Positions 42,023-52,818 of a stretch of DNA of 64,000 bases are shown one piece after another. Within the stretch, counting starts at the first letter, position 1. Each line of letters begins with the position of its first letter. The DNA is taken from NCBI RefSeq assembly GCF_009933175.1, contig NZ_MAEJ01000001.1, forward strand, positions 456,238 to 520,237, in the 5' to 3' direction. The position numbers and the translations under genes were made by a program. The notes below the pieces were generated by a model. It searched no databases. It was not told where the DNA came from and worked only from the letters and a program-made list of their open reading frames with translations. This stretch comes from Candidatus Enterococcus huntleyi (GTDB lineage: Bacteria; Bacillota; Bacilli; Lactobacillales; Enterococcaceae).

Positions 42023-43009
42023 ATGGCTGAAATGACATATTTAGAGGCAATTAATTTAGGGATATCAGAAGAAATGGCACGCGATGAGAAAGTTGTTATC
42101 TTTGGAGAAGACGTGGGTGGCGACAAAGGTGGCGTGTTTGGGGTAACGAAAGGCTTGGCGGCAAAATATGGCGATGATCGTTGTTTTAATACACCACTGA
42201 CAGAAGGTTTGATTGGCGGGTTGACGATTGGTTTAGGTCTACGAGGCTATCGGGCGATTGGTGAGTTCCAATTTGCTGATTATATCTTGCCTTCGACTAA
42301 CCAAATTCTATCTGAAGCAAGAACGATGCGTTATCGGACACAAGGCGATTGGACAGCACCAATTGTGTACCGGACGCCTTATGGTGGTGGTGTTCGTGGG
42401 GGCTTGTATCACTCACAATCAACGGAAAAAGTTTTCTTTGGTCAACCGGGCTTGCGTGTGGTGACGCCGTCTAATCCATATGATGCGAAAGGCATGATTA
42501 AAGCGGCCATTCGTTCAGATGATCCTGTCCTATTTTATGAACATAAACGTTTGTATCGTTTGTTGAAAGCAGACGTACCGACCGATGATTATATCGTACC
42601 GATCGATAAAGCGAATGTCGTGCGCGAAGGTTCTGATATTACCGTGATTAGCTACGGTATGATGTTGCAATATGCTTTGTCAGCTGCGGAAAAATTAGCC
42701 GAAGAAGGCATCGATGCCGAAGTGGTTGATGTGCGCTCATTGTACCCATTAGATAGAGAAACGTTAGTGAATGCGGCCAAGAAAACGGGGAAAGTTTTAT
42801 TGGTAACAGAAGATAATAAAGAAGGCAGCATTATGAGCGAAATCGCTGCAATGATTTCAGAAGATGCCTTGTTCGATTTAGATGCGCCAATCCAACGACT
42901 TGCTGGACCAGATGCGCCAAGTATGGCGTATGCGTTACCGCTAGAAAGAGCATTTTTAGTCAATGAAGAGCAAGTGACGACAGCAATGAGAGAATTAGCA
43001 GCCTTTTAA
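42023..43009 (+). CDS. bkdB: Branched-chain 2-oxo-acid dehydrogenase E1 beta
   Basis: 328 residues. EAINLGISEEMARDEKVVIFGEDVG at the start, NTPLTEGLIGGLTIGLGLRG and PYGGGVRGGLYHSQSTE are hallmark stretches of E1 beta. ATG 42023 has GAAAGG about 10 bases upstream; ATG 42014 is too close and longer frames overlap bkdA. Partner of BkdA. Confidence 0.95.
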   Translation: MAEMTYLEAINLGISEEMARDEKVVIFGEDVGGDKGGVFGVTKGLAAKYGDDRCFNTPLTEGLIGGLTIGLGLRGYRAIGEFQFADYILPSTNQILSEARTMRYRTQGDWTAPIVYRTPYGGGVRGGLYHSQSTEKVFFGQPGLRVVTPSNPYDAKGMIKAAIRSDDPVLFYEHKRLYRLLKADVPTDDYIVPIDKANVVREGSDITVISYGMMLQYALSAAEKLAEEGIDAEVVDVRSLYPLDRETLVNAAKKTGKVLLVTEDNKEGSIMSEIAAMISEDALFDLDAPIQRLAGPDAPSMAYALPLERAFLVNEEQVTTAMRELAAF

Positions 43010-43033
43010 ATGCTTAGTGAGGAGGAATAAATA

Positions 43034-44473
43034 ATGGCAATTAAAGAAGTCCAAATGCCCAATTTAGGGGAAAGTGTAACCGAAGCAGCCGTGTCTCAGT
43101 GGTTAGTTCAACCAGGTGACCACGTCAAAAGATATGACCCATTGATGGAGGTTGTGTCAGATAAAGTCACCACGGAAGTCCCATCCGATTTCGATGGTGT
43201 GGTGAAGGAATTAGTCATCGAACTAGACACCGATGTGCCGATCGGAACGGTCGTTATGACGCTAGAAATTGAAGGTGGGGCGGATGGTTCAACGACAGCA
43301 GCTGAGGGGAAAACAGAGTCAGTCGAAGCGACCACTGGATCAGAAGGAATTCCTACCGGCACGACCGCACCACAAGCTTCAGGATCTGAAAAATCAACTG
43401 CCACACCAGCCAAAGAAACGACTGGCAGCGGAACGATCGCGCAAGCTGCCAAACCAGATAAATCAGTTAAACCAGCTGGGAAAAATACCGGACGCTATTC
43501 ACCAGCTGTCCTAAAATTGGCGCAAGAAAAAGGTATTGATCTAGCGGAAGTCACCGGCACAGGCAATGAAGGCCGAATCACACGTAAAGATATCCTAAAC
43601 TTCACACCAGGACAAGCGGTGGCAAGCGAAATGCCAACAGCGGATAATGCAGCCTCGGCGACTGTAACAGAATCGGTAACGACACCAACTGAAACTAGTC
43701 GAACAATTGAAGCGCATGCTGAAAAATCAGTTTCCAGCAGCGTGAAAAATACAGCGACACCAACGAGTAACGGCAAAGATATCGTGGTACCGGCTGACGG
43801 CGTGCGTAAAGCGATTGCCAAGAAAATGGTGCAAAGTGCCACTGAAATTCCCCATGCTTGGATGATGGTGGAAGCGGACGTGTCGAACATTGTTGCCTTA
43901 AGAAATAAAGTAAAAGGCGACTTCAAACAACAAGAAGGCATGTCATTAAGTTACTTCCCATTCTTCGCGAAAGCTGTAGTACAAGCCTTGAAGAAAAATC
44001 CGAAGATCAATACCTCTTGGAAAGATGGCTCAATCATCTACCACAATGACATTAACTTATCGATTGCAGTGACGACCGATGATCACCTATATGTACCTGT
44101 GATTCATCAAGCAGATAATTATTCATTAGCTGGCTTAGCCAAAGAAATTCAGCGTTTAGCTAGTGAAGTACGCGGGGGAACGTTAGCTAATGCCGATATG
44201 CAAGGTGGGACATTTACGATTAATAATACTGGTAGCTTAGGTTCCATTCAGTCGATGGGGATTATTAATTATCCACAAGCGGCCATCTTACAAGTTGAGT
44301 CAATCAACAAACGCATGGTGCCTACGGCAGACGGTGGCTTTAAAGTAGCCGATATGGTGAATTTATGTCTCTCAATTGATCATCGAATCTTAGATGGCCA
44401 ACAAGGCGGGAAATTCCTAAATGACATTAAAGAAAACTTAGCCAGATTCTCAAATGAATCAGATATCTATTAA
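43034..44473 (+). CDS. bkdC: Branched-chain 2-oxo-acid dehydrogenase E2 (dihydrolipoyl acyltransferase)
   Basis: 479 residues: one lipoyl domain (1-~78, lipoyl Lys in VVSDKVTTEV), an Ala/Thr/Ser-rich linker (~80-150), a peripheral subunit-binding domain (~153-190, YSPAVLKLAQEKGIDLAEVTGTGNEGRITRKD), a second linker, and the catalytic domain (~250-479) ending in SIDHRILDGQQGGKFL with the active-site His. Transfers branched acyl groups to CoA. Last gene of the cluster. Confidence 0.95.
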   Translation: MAIKEVQMPNLGESVTEAAVSQWLVQPGDHVKRYDPLMEVVSDKVTTEVPSDFDGVVKELVIELDTDVPIGTVVMTLEIEGGADGSTTAAEGKTESVEATTGSEGIPTGTTAPQASGSEKSTATPAKETTGSGTIAQAAKPDKSVKPAGKNTGRYSPAVLKLAQEKGIDLAEVTGTGNEGRITRKDILNFTPGQAVASEMPTADNAASATVTESVTTPTETSRTIEAHAEKSVSSSVKNTATPTSNGKDIVVPADGVRKAIAKKMVQSATEIPHAWMMVEADVSNIVALRNKVKGDFKQQEGMSLSYFPFFAKAVVQALKKNPKINTSWKDGSIIYHNDINLSIAVTTDDHLYVPVIHQADNYSLAGLAKEIQRLASEVRGGTLANADMQGGTFTINNTGSLGSIQSMGIINYPQAAILQVESINKRMVPTADGGFKVADMVNLCLSIDHRILDGQQGGKFLNDIKENLARFSNESDIY

Positions 44474-44592
44474 GTAGTAAAAAGCGATGAGTAAGAGCTA
44501 TTTAATGGAGAAAACCAAGGAATATGAAGAGTATTGAGAATAATTGGTTCGCGTAAGACGAACGCTTAGTAAATAGTTACTAGCTAGCATCA

Positions 44593-44671
44593 CCGGGACT
44601 TTGTCGCACATAGTACAGGCAAAGTTTCGGCTGAGTGCTTGCTGCAAATAAGTGAAACAGCAATATTTTTT
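44593..44671 (+). terminator. Two hairpins after the bkd cluster, second a likely terminator
   Basis: First stem 44593-44603 with 44620-44630 (11 bp including two G-U pairs). Second stem TTGCTG (44639-44644) with CAGCAA (44658-44663), followed by TATTTTTT. The rest of the 350-base gap up to 44824 holds no gene I can see. Confidence 0.5.
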
Positions 44672-44824
44672 AGAAGAGGTAGCGCCTGTTTTATACAGAA
44701 TAGTCTAACCTTTCACTAAGGTAAGCCGGTGGTCCCAGCTAAAATAAATAGGCCTGTATTCGCTAAAGTGAGCGTAATTAATTGATTTGAGCTCACGTAA
44801 AAAAATAAAAAAGGAGAATCTATT

Positions 44825-45877
44825 ATGACTAACGATGCCGTTCAAACAAAGATGACACCAAAGATTTTCTTCAATAAATTATTGGCTGGTACGGCTCAAG
44901 GGACGATTATTGCATTAATTCCGAATGCCGTATTAGGCGCCATTTTAAAATATTTCGCTGAGTATCCATTTGTCCAAATGATCATTGATGCAGGACTTAT
45001 TTTTCAAGCAGCGACGCCCTTAATTATTGCTGCACTTATTGCCAAACAATTTGATTTTACGCCTGCACGAATGATGATTGTGGGAGGTGCAGCCTTTGCT
45101 GGTTCGGGCGTGATGAAATATAATGCCGACGCGGGCGGTTTTATTACGGCTGGAACAGGCGATATCATTAACATCATGATTACAGCAGCCGTGGCGGTCC
45201 TCATGATTCGTTTTATTAAGGACCGATTTGGCTCGGTTGAGATCATTGCTATGCCAATCGTAGTCGGGGTGGGGGCTGGTTTTATTGGTATGCTGACCTA
45301 TCCGTATATTACGCAAATTACCGTAGCAATTGGGCATGTTATCAATAACTTTACTGATTTCCAACCGATAATTATGAGTATTCTGATTGCTTGTTCGTTT
45401 GCGACGATTATTATTTCGCCAATTACCACCGTTGGGATTGGTCTAGCGATTCAACTGAATGGCGTTTCTGCGGGGGCTGCGGCGATGGGAATTGCTGCAA
45501 CAACGATTGTTTTGGTGATTCATTCGTGGAAAGTCAATCAATCTGGGGTCACTCTTGCGGTTGCTTTAGGTGGAATGAAAATGATGATGCCAAACCTCTT
45601 CAAATATCCGATTATCCTACTTCCGTGTTTATTTACAGCGATTATTTCAGCAATTCCGGTGGCGCTCTTAAATGTTTCAGGGACCCCACAATCAGCTGGA
45701 TTTGGTTTAGTAGGACTAGTGGGACCCCTTGCCTCACTTGATGCAGGGCTGAACATTTTATTATTACTCTTTGCTTGGTTCGCTGTGCCAATTGCGGCAG
45801 GACTGGTAGCTAAATTGTTATTTGAAAAAATCTTGAAATTATATGACAGTAAAGTAGTTTTCGCGTATCAAGGATAA
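44825..45877 (+). CDS. PTS EIIC-like membrane protein, PfoR family
   Basis: 350 residues, about nine to ten membrane segments. PKIFFNKLLAGTAQGTIIALIPNAVLG, FTPARMMIVGGAAFAGSGVMKYNADAGGF and the C-terminal LVGPLASLDAGLNILLLLFAWFAVP fit the EIIC_2/PfoR family (PF13303). Members lack EIIA and EIIB partners, and transport is unproven. The PfoR name comes from a clostridial toxin-regulation locus. The neighbourhood (LysR regulator, ketopantoate-reductase-like enzyme, bkd cluster) suggests a small acid or amino-acid-derived substrate; this is inference. Confidence 0.75.
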   Translation: MTNDAVQTKMTPKIFFNKLLAGTAQGTIIALIPNAVLGAILKYFAEYPFVQMIIDAGLIFQAATPLIIAALIAKQFDFTPARMMIVGGAAFAGSGVMKYNADAGGFITAGTGDIINIMITAAVAVLMIRFIKDRFGSVEIIAMPIVVGVGAGFIGMLTYPYITQITVAIGHVINNFTDFQPIIMSILIACSFATIIISPITTVGIGLAIQLNGVSAGAAAMGIAATTIVLVIHSWKVNQSGVTLAVALGGMKMMMPNLFKYPIILLPCLFTAIISAIPVALLNVSGTPQSAGFGLVGLVGPLASLDAGLNILLLLFAWFAVPIAAGLVAKLLFEKILKLYDSKVVFAYQG

Positions 45878-46002
45878 ATAGCTCATGGAATTAGCTTAAC
45901 GTGTCAGTCAATTTGTCTAAATTAAGAGCAATTGGTTAATTCTACCCATCTTAAATTATATAAAATCTGTTATTTTAATTAACAGCTCTATAGGTGAGAT
46001 GC

Positions 46003-46899
46003 CTAGTTATTTTTGATAATATCAATGAAATCTTTGATCTCTTCAGCGACATGGTAATCGTCTCTCAAAGCAATTCCAATTGGGAAATAATCATATTTAT
46101 CTTTTAAAGGAATCCATTTGAGATGATCACTTTTACCAACTGCGCGATATTCAATCGGCAAGATGCAGATCGAATCATTTCGATTGAGACTGTGCAACAG
46201 GACTTGAAGATCATCATTGTACAATACGACATTTGGCTCATAACCATGATCATTGGCGCGATCGATTAATAGTCTACCTAACATGAAATTCTTAGTGAGA
46301 GAAGAAAAACGTTGGCCTTTTAGCTCACGAAACGTTAATTGATTTCGTTTCGCTAAGGGACTTGTTTCCGGAACGACCACATAGACATGATAACCACGCG
46401 TGGTGGTCTCCAACGCGTCAAATGACAGCGATTCTGGATAAAGATTAGGATAGGAAACGAGACCAATATCTAGTTCTTTTTGATCAAGCATCTTTTGTAA
46501 ATAAGGTGAGCCATCTTGTTTAATAATCAAATCAACATGCGGATGTGTGCTCAAATAATCAGAGATTTCCTTCATAAATTGAACAGCAAAAAGGGTGGTA
46601 ATGCCAAGTCGAATTTTTATCTTAGGAGGTTTGGCTTGATCGCTCATTTGCTGGATATCATCAATTAATTGATCAAATTGTTGAACCAACGGGACCCCTT
46701 TTTCATATAAAAGTAAGCCACTATCCGTTAACTGATAAGGTGTTTTCACATGAGTAAAGAGTGTTGTGCGCAATTCTCCTTCCAATTTCTTGATGGCCAG
46801 GGACAATGTTGGCTGGGTTACAAATAGATTTCGAGCAGCAGCGGACAGATTGTGTGTATTGGTGACTTCGATAAAATATTTTAGTTGTTGAATGTTCAT
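46003..46899 (-). CDS. LysR-family transcriptional regulator
   Basis: 298 residues from ATG 46899 with GGAAGGTG upstream. N-terminal HTH MNIQQLKYFIEVTNTHNLSAAARNLFVTQPTLSLAIKKLEGEL is of the CysB/LysR type; the rest is the substrate-binding fold (KIKIRLGITTLFAVQFMKEI). Divergent from the dehydrogenase-like gene at 47162 and convergent with the PfoR-like gene, so it probably regulates the dehydrogenase. Confidence 0.92.
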   Translation of the reverse strand: MNIQQLKYFIEVTNTHNLSAAARNLFVTQPTLSLAIKKLEGELRTTLFTHVKTPYQLTDSGLLLYEKGVPLVQQFDQLIDDIQQMSDQAKPPKIKIRLGITTLFAVQFMKEISDYLSTHPHVDLIIKQDGSPYLQKMLDQKELDIGLVSYPNLYPESLSFDALETTTRGYHVYVVVPETSPLAKRNQLTFRELKGQRFSSLTKNFMLGRLLIDRANDHGYEPNVVLYNDDLQVLLHSLNRNDSICILPIEYRAVGKSDHLKWIPLKDKYDYFPIGIALRDDYHVAEEIKDFIDIIKNN

Positions 46900-47161
46900 A
46901 GTACGCACCTTCCAATCCGTTTTGTAAAACGATTACATTTTTATGCAACACAAACACATTCATTTTTTACAATAATAATTCTAATGTGTTCACAAATATT
47001 CTATCATAGGCTTTGTTATTTTGTCTGATAATATGGCAAGTTTTATGAGATTGTTAGCTAATCCTCAGCCAATCATCCGTCGATTCTAATCGTGTGATTC
47101 TTCACTTAGTAGTCAAGTTATGATTCTTCAGTAGGAACAAAAAAAGTAAGGAGCGAAACAA

Positions 47162-48103
47162 ATGAAAATAATTATTGCAGGTGTCGGAGCTATGGGTAGT
47201 CGTTTTGCCTTAATGCTTCATCAAGCAAACAATGAAGTTCTATTAGTGGATGGTTGGCAAGCGCATATTGATGCAATTCGTGAGGAAGGCTTGAAAGCTA
47301 ATTTTAACGGAGAAGAGGTTGTGGCAAAAATCCCGATTTATCACCAAACAGAAGTTGATAAAGTCGATTTTTCTGCTGAATTAGTCATCCTGTTTACTAA
47401 AGTCATGCAACTTGAAGGTATGCTCCAAGCGATGAAGCCTCTGATTGGAAAAGAAACGAAAGTCTTGTGTCTATTGAATGGGATTGGCCATGAAGATATC
47501 ATTCGAAATTATGTGCCACTAGATAACATTTTATTAGGAAATACGATGTGGACAGCTGGCCTAGAAGGACCCGGCAAGGCCAAATTATTTGGCAATGGTT
47601 CGATTGATCTGCAAAATCTAGGAACAGTAGGTGAACAAGGAGCAAAACCAGTTATTGATGTCTTAAATGAAGCAAAACTGAACGCTCATTATTCTGAAAA
47701 TATCTTGTCTTCAATCTATAAGAAAGCCTGTGTCAATGGCACCATGAACGGACTTTGCACGATATTGGACGCAAATATGGCTGATTTCGGTGAAACTTCA
47801 GTCTCAGAGCCAATCGTCAATGCGATTGTTTCGGAATTCTTCGCAGTAGCCGAAGCACAGAACATTACTCTTCATCTAGACGAAGTGATGGCACAAATTC
47901 ATTCGTGCTATAACCGGGAAACAATCGGACTCCACCATCCATCGATGTACCAAGATCTGATCATTAATCATCGATTGACAGAAATTGACTATATCAATGG
48001 AGCCATCGTCAGAAAAGGCCAGGAATTCGGAGTCCCTACTCCATATTGTTCATTCTTAACAGAATTAGTCCATGCTAAGGAAGAAATTATCGGAGCAAAA
48101 TAA
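47162..48103 (+). CDS. Ketopantoate reductase-family dehydrogenase (2-dehydropantoate or D-2-hydroxy acid)
   Basis: 313 residues. NAD(P) motif IIIAGVGAMGSRFALML, then LFTKVMQLEGML, NGIGHEDII, and the catalytic Lys region SIYKKACVNGTMNGLCTILDA. The C-terminal helical domain ends HHPSMYQDLIINHRLTEIDYINGAIV. This family includes PanE and the D-2-hydroxyisocaproate-type dehydrogenases of Lactococcus and Enterococcus that reduce branched 2-keto acids. No panB, panC or panD lies beside it and the bkd cluster is 2.7 kb upstream, so keto-acid reduction is an attractive alternative to pantothenate synthesis. Confidence 0.8.
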   Translation: MKIIIAGVGAMGSRFALMLHQANNEVLLVDGWQAHIDAIREEGLKANFNGEEVVAKIPIYHQTEVDKVDFSAELVILFTKVMQLEGMLQAMKPLIGKETKVLCLLNGIGHEDIIRNYVPLDNILLGNTMWTAGLEGPGKAKLFGNGSIDLQNLGTVGEQGAKPVIDVLNEAKLNAHYSENILSSIYKKACVNGTMNGLCTILDANMADFGETSVSEPIVNAIVSEFFAVAEAQNITLHLDEVMAQIHSCYNRETIGLHHPSMYQDLIINHRLTEIDYINGAIVRKGQEFGVPTPYCSFLTELVHAKEEIIGAK

Positions 48104-48217
48104 GTGGGAGTAGTTGCTGGATTGAAAGTAAATGGTGAAAGATAAGAGTCGAGAGTGAACAAGTGAGTGGAAAATAGTGCTCTCTGAACAAGCAACCTCC
48201 TTATGAATAATTTGATA

Positions 48218-48264
48218 AAAACAGAGCTCAAAGTATGTAGTATAGATACTTTGAGCTCTGTTTT
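48218..48264. terminator. Strong terminator
   Basis: 19-bp perfect stem (48218-48236 with 48246-48264) with A-run and T-run, 114 bases after the dehydrogenase-like gene. Confidence 0.85.
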
Positions 48265-48422
48265 ATTTTGTGTTGAAAGAAGTTTGGAGCTAGTGATTTG
48301 GCACAATGTGAAATATATCAGGGGTTAGAGTAAAATTTATTGGAAAAAGGTGATAGTCCAGGATCCAGCGATAGTATTAGCTAAGGGAAATAGAATTTAC
48401 TAATCGACATAATTTTACTAAA

Positions 48423-48435
48423 AGTTCACTAAACT
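48423..48435. promoter_or_regulatory. Candidate LacI-regulator operator
   Basis: AGTTCACTAAACT before the YitT-lacI operon; the same 13-mer stands at 50290-50302 before the ABC importer, with a variant at 50269-50281. Confidence 0.5.
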
Positions 48436-48509
48436 ATTGCTAACTATGAGCAATTAATGCTATATTTTATTGTAATGGAAGTATATTAGTGTGATCAGGA
48501 GATGGCAAA

Positions 48510-50154
<1,645 letters not shown>

Positions 50155-50220
50155 TGACCAAAATAAACTAGTGTTTAATAAAAGCAGGTGAAAACTGCGA
50201 GTAGCTACTTATATTTTTAT

Positions 50221-50260
50221 AAAAAGAATGTGGGAACAATACCCATATTCTTTTTCTTTT
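50221..50260 (+). terminator. Terminator after lacI-family gene
   Basis: AAAAAGAATGTGGG (50221-50234) pairs with CCCATATTCTTTTT (50242-50255; one G-U), followed by CTTTTTTTG. Confidence 0.8.
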
Positions 50261-50268
50261 TTTGTGAA

Positions 50269-50302
50269 AGTTCAGTAAATTTTTAAAAAAGTTCACTAAA
50301 CT
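50269..50302. promoter_or_regulatory. Tandem candidate operators of the LacI regulator
   Basis: AGTTCAGTAAATT (50269-50281) and AGTTCACTAAACT (50290-50302) are spaced 21 bases apart, i.e. two helical turns, immediately upstream of the -35 box. Confidence 0.55.
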
Positions 50303-50304
50303 TA

Positions 50305-50333
50305 TTGACTTTGTATTTAGAAGCGTGTATTCT
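50305..50333 (+). promoter_or_regulatory. Sigma-A promoter of the ABC importer/lyase operon
   Basis: TTGACT (50305-50310), 17-base spacer, TATTCT (50328-50333). Confidence 0.7.
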
Positions 50334-50342
50334 ATGAAATGA

Positions 50343-50357
50343 ATAAAGCGTTTACAA
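50343..50357 (-). promoter_or_regulatory. cre site (CcpA)
   Basis: On the minus strand TTGTAAACGCTTTAT matches the cre consensus with one mismatch. It lies over the expected transcription start, a repressing position. Confidence 0.6.
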
Positions 50358-50373
50358 TATGGAGGGGAAATTT

Positions 50374-51720
50374 ATGAAACTGAAAAGAATGTTAACTAGT
50401 GCGTTAGGATTATTGTTAGTGGCAAGTTTAGCCGCTTGTGGCGGAGGTGGAGATTCTAAGACTGATTCTAAATCAGCAGATTCAGCGAAGGATCTTGCAA
50501 AAGAAGAACGTGTTGAAAAAGCTAGTATTGAGGTTTATATGCCACAAGGTAAGAATACGGATTACTTGCTTAAATCAATTGAGCTCTATAACAAAAAGTA
50601 CAACACTGAATTAGAATTAAAACCGGTTGATGTGGCACCAGCAATTCCGATGGTTCAAAAAGTAACTCCGAAATTAGTTGCAAACGAAAAAATGCCTGAT
50701 TTGATTTTCTTGCAAGATAGTAACGCAGGCTCTGTATTTGAAAAATTCGAAGATCTTTTCTATTCATCAGAAGATTTCGGTTTTGTCAAAGATCATGGGA
50801 AAGAATTCTATAAGGCAAAAATGAATATGTTAGAGAATATCGCGCCATCTAAAAAAGTCTATGGTTTTCCTAATGACTGGGGAAATGCATCAATGTTCTA
50901 TAATGAGTCAGCATTTAAAGAAGCCGGTGTAGATATGACAGCAGTCAAAACCTGGGATGATTTAATCGAAGCCGGTAAAAAATTAAAAGAAAAAACCGGT
51001 AAAAAATTATTATTCATGAGAGATACTGGTGAACTAGATTTAGTAAAATATCTTACAGAGCAACAAGGAGTATCTTTATTTGATAAAGAGGGAAATCTAA
51101 ATCTTTTAGATGATGCAGTAAAAACATCATATGAGATTATCAAAAAGCTTCAAGATGAAGACTTAGTCGCTTATGGTAATTCAAAAGATTATACAGTGAT
51201 TGGTCAAGATTGCGGAACTATTTTTGCAGGTGGGTGGTTAGCATCTTATCAAGCAGGTGACTACCCAGATGATGCAGGTAATTGGCGTATTGGTGCTATC
51301 CCAGCAGTTGAAGAAGGAAAGGATTTTTCACCAATGAGCGGTGGGTCTAGCTATTACGTACCTAAGAACTCTGACAATGCGCTAGCGGCATTACAGTTCA
51401 TCACATTTGCGTTAACAGACAAAGAAGCGTTAGAGGCTTATATGGATTTGAGCGGGTTGCCAGCTAATACGACTGCTTATAAGAGCGAAGTTGCTCAAAA
51501 AGAATTCCCTTATTATGGAAATCAAAAAATCTTAGTGACTTTAGATGAAATTAGTCAAAATAGTGTGGAAGGTTATGCGTTCCCTTACTCAGCAGATTTA
51601 GACAATTACATTGAAGCAGCAAGTTATGATATTAAAAATAACGGTGCTTCTGTTGATGAGGCATTAAAGAAACAAGCGGATGATTTCGCTTCAAAATACG
51701 GTGTTAAAGTAAACGAGTAG
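50374..51720 (+). CDS. Sugar ABC transporter substrate-binding lipoprotein
   Basis: 448 residues. Signal peptide with lipobox SLAACGG, a linker, then a family 1 extracellular binding protein (IEVYMPQGKNTDYLLKSIELYNKKYN, VYGFPNDWGNASMFYNESAFKEAGVDM, KTWDDLIEAGKKLKE). The start at 50374 is chosen because the upstream ATG 50359 is part of the GGAGGGG ribosome binding site. It catches an oligosaccharide for the two permeases; no ATPase gene is near, so a shared MsmK-type ATPase is expected. Confidence 0.9.
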   Translation: MKLKRMLTSALGLLLVASLAACGGGGDSKTDSKSADSAKDLAKEERVEKASIEVYMPQGKNTDYLLKSIELYNKKYNTELELKPVDVAPAIPMVQKVTPKLVANEKMPDLIFLQDSNAGSVFEKFEDLFYSSEDFGFVKDHGKEFYKAKMNMLENIAPSKKVYGFPNDWGNASMFYNESAFKEAGVDMTAVKTWDDLIEAGKKLKEKTGKKLLFMRDTGELDLVKYLTEQQGVSLFDKEGNLNLLDDAVKTSYEIIKKLQDEDLVAYGNSKDYTVIGQDCGTIFAGGWLASYQAGDYPDDAGNWRIGAIPAVEEGKDFSPMSGGSSYYVPKNSDNALAALQFITFALTDKEALEAYMDLSGLPANTTAYKSEVAQKEFPYYGNQKILVTLDEISQNSVEGYAFPYSADLDNYIEAASYDIKNNGASVDEALKKQADDFASKYGVKVNE

Positions 51721-51762
51721 ATAAATCAGAGAGTGTGGCATAAGCCATTTGAAGGCATTGGG

Positions 51763-51789
51763 GATGACGTATCAATGATACAAGTCATC
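51763..51789 (+). promoter_or_regulatory. Intergenic hairpin between binding protein and permease
   Basis: GATGAC-GTATC (51763-51773) pairs with GATAC (51777-51781) and GTCATC (51784-51789) around AAT, with a 2-base bulge. Placed in a 207-base gap without a gene, it may protect the binding-protein mRNA and set its excess over the permeases. Confidence 0.5.
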
Positions 51790-51927
51790 TCTGAGCCTGC
51801 TTTTATAAAAAGAGGACGAATCGATTCAATTTTTAGAAGTTGGGACTATCTCTGAATTGAAGAATCCTTTGGATGGGATGAGCTTCCTCGTCAGACACGT
51901 TATTTAAAACTGAAAAGGGGTATAACT

Positions 51928-52818
51928 ATGGAATCACCAAGAAAGAAAAAAGGGATTACGAATTATTCTCGTTCGGCCTATATCATGCTATTTCCATTTT
52001 TAGCACTTTTTATTATTACACTGCTTGTACCAGCGATTATGTCGTTAGGCTTTAGTTTTTCAGAAGTATCGACCGCTATTAAATTTATTGGCTTAGACAA
52101 CTTTACTGCTATTTTTAAAGACCCATTATTTTTCAAGTCTTATTTTAATGTATTTATCTTTATGATTTTCTCTATACCAATCACTATCTTTTTGGCGCTG
52201 ATTTTTTCTGTATTATTGAATAAACCAACGATTAAAGGACGAGGTTTTTTCCGAACAGTGTACTATTTGCCAGCAATTACTTCAATCGTTGCAGTCTCAT
52301 CTGTCTTTTTAACTTTTTATAATCCAACAGGGTTGTTCAATTCATTTTTATTAACAATTGGATTAGATCCAGTTCCTTGGTTGACTGACCCATTTTGGGC
52401 AAGAGTTTCAATCATTATTATCTCAGTGTGGTTAAATGTGGGATATTACACCGTCTTATTCCTAGCCGGATTACAAAATATATCTTCAGAGATCTATGAG
52501 AGTGCAGATATTGATGGTGCAAATGGTATTCAGAAATTCTTCAAGATTACGATTCCGTTGTTAAAACCTGTTGTATTGATGGGAATGATTTTATCTACAA
52601 TTAACGGTCTTGGGGCATTTGAAGTACCTAACATTCTATTTAAAAATGGTTTTGGACCTGAATCTTCGGCAGTTACTGTAGGGGTTAACTTATATAAAAC
52701 GAGTTTTGAAATGGTTGATTTCGGTAAAGCATCAGCAATTGCTTGGACAATGGTGATTATTGCAGCGATCTTATCAATTATTCAGTTTATTGTAGGAGGA
52801 AAAAATAATGAAGCGTAA
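51928..52818 (+). CDS. Sugar ABC transporter permease (MalF/UgpA type)
   Basis: 296 residues, six membrane segments. YIMLFPFLALFIITLLVPAIMSL at the start and the EAA loop IYESADIDGANGIQKFFKITIPLLKP near residue 190-215. Its stop overlaps the start of the next permease by 11 bases. Part of a CUT1-type oligosaccharide importer. Confidence 0.93.
   Translation: MESPRKKKGITNYSRSAYIMLFPFLALFIITLLVPAIMSLGFSFSEVSTAIKFIGLDNFTAIFKDPLFFKSYFNVFIFMIFSIPITIFLALIFSVLLNKPTIKGRGFFRTVYYLPAITSIVAVSSVFLTFYNPTGLFNSFLLTIGLDPVPWLTDPFWARVSIIIISVWLNVGYYTVLFLAGLQNISSEIYESADIDGANGIQKFFKITIPLLKPVVLMGMILSTINGLGAFEVPNILFKNGFGPESSAVTVGVNLYKTSFEMVDFGKASAIAWTMVIIAAILSIIQFIVGGKNNEA

Noticed and set aside
44593-44760. Possible T-box leader before the PfoR-like gene (GGTGGTCCC near 44728)
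   Set aside because: The T-box sequence AGGGTGGNACCGCG is not matched well and no terminator/antiterminator pair or specifier stem was found.
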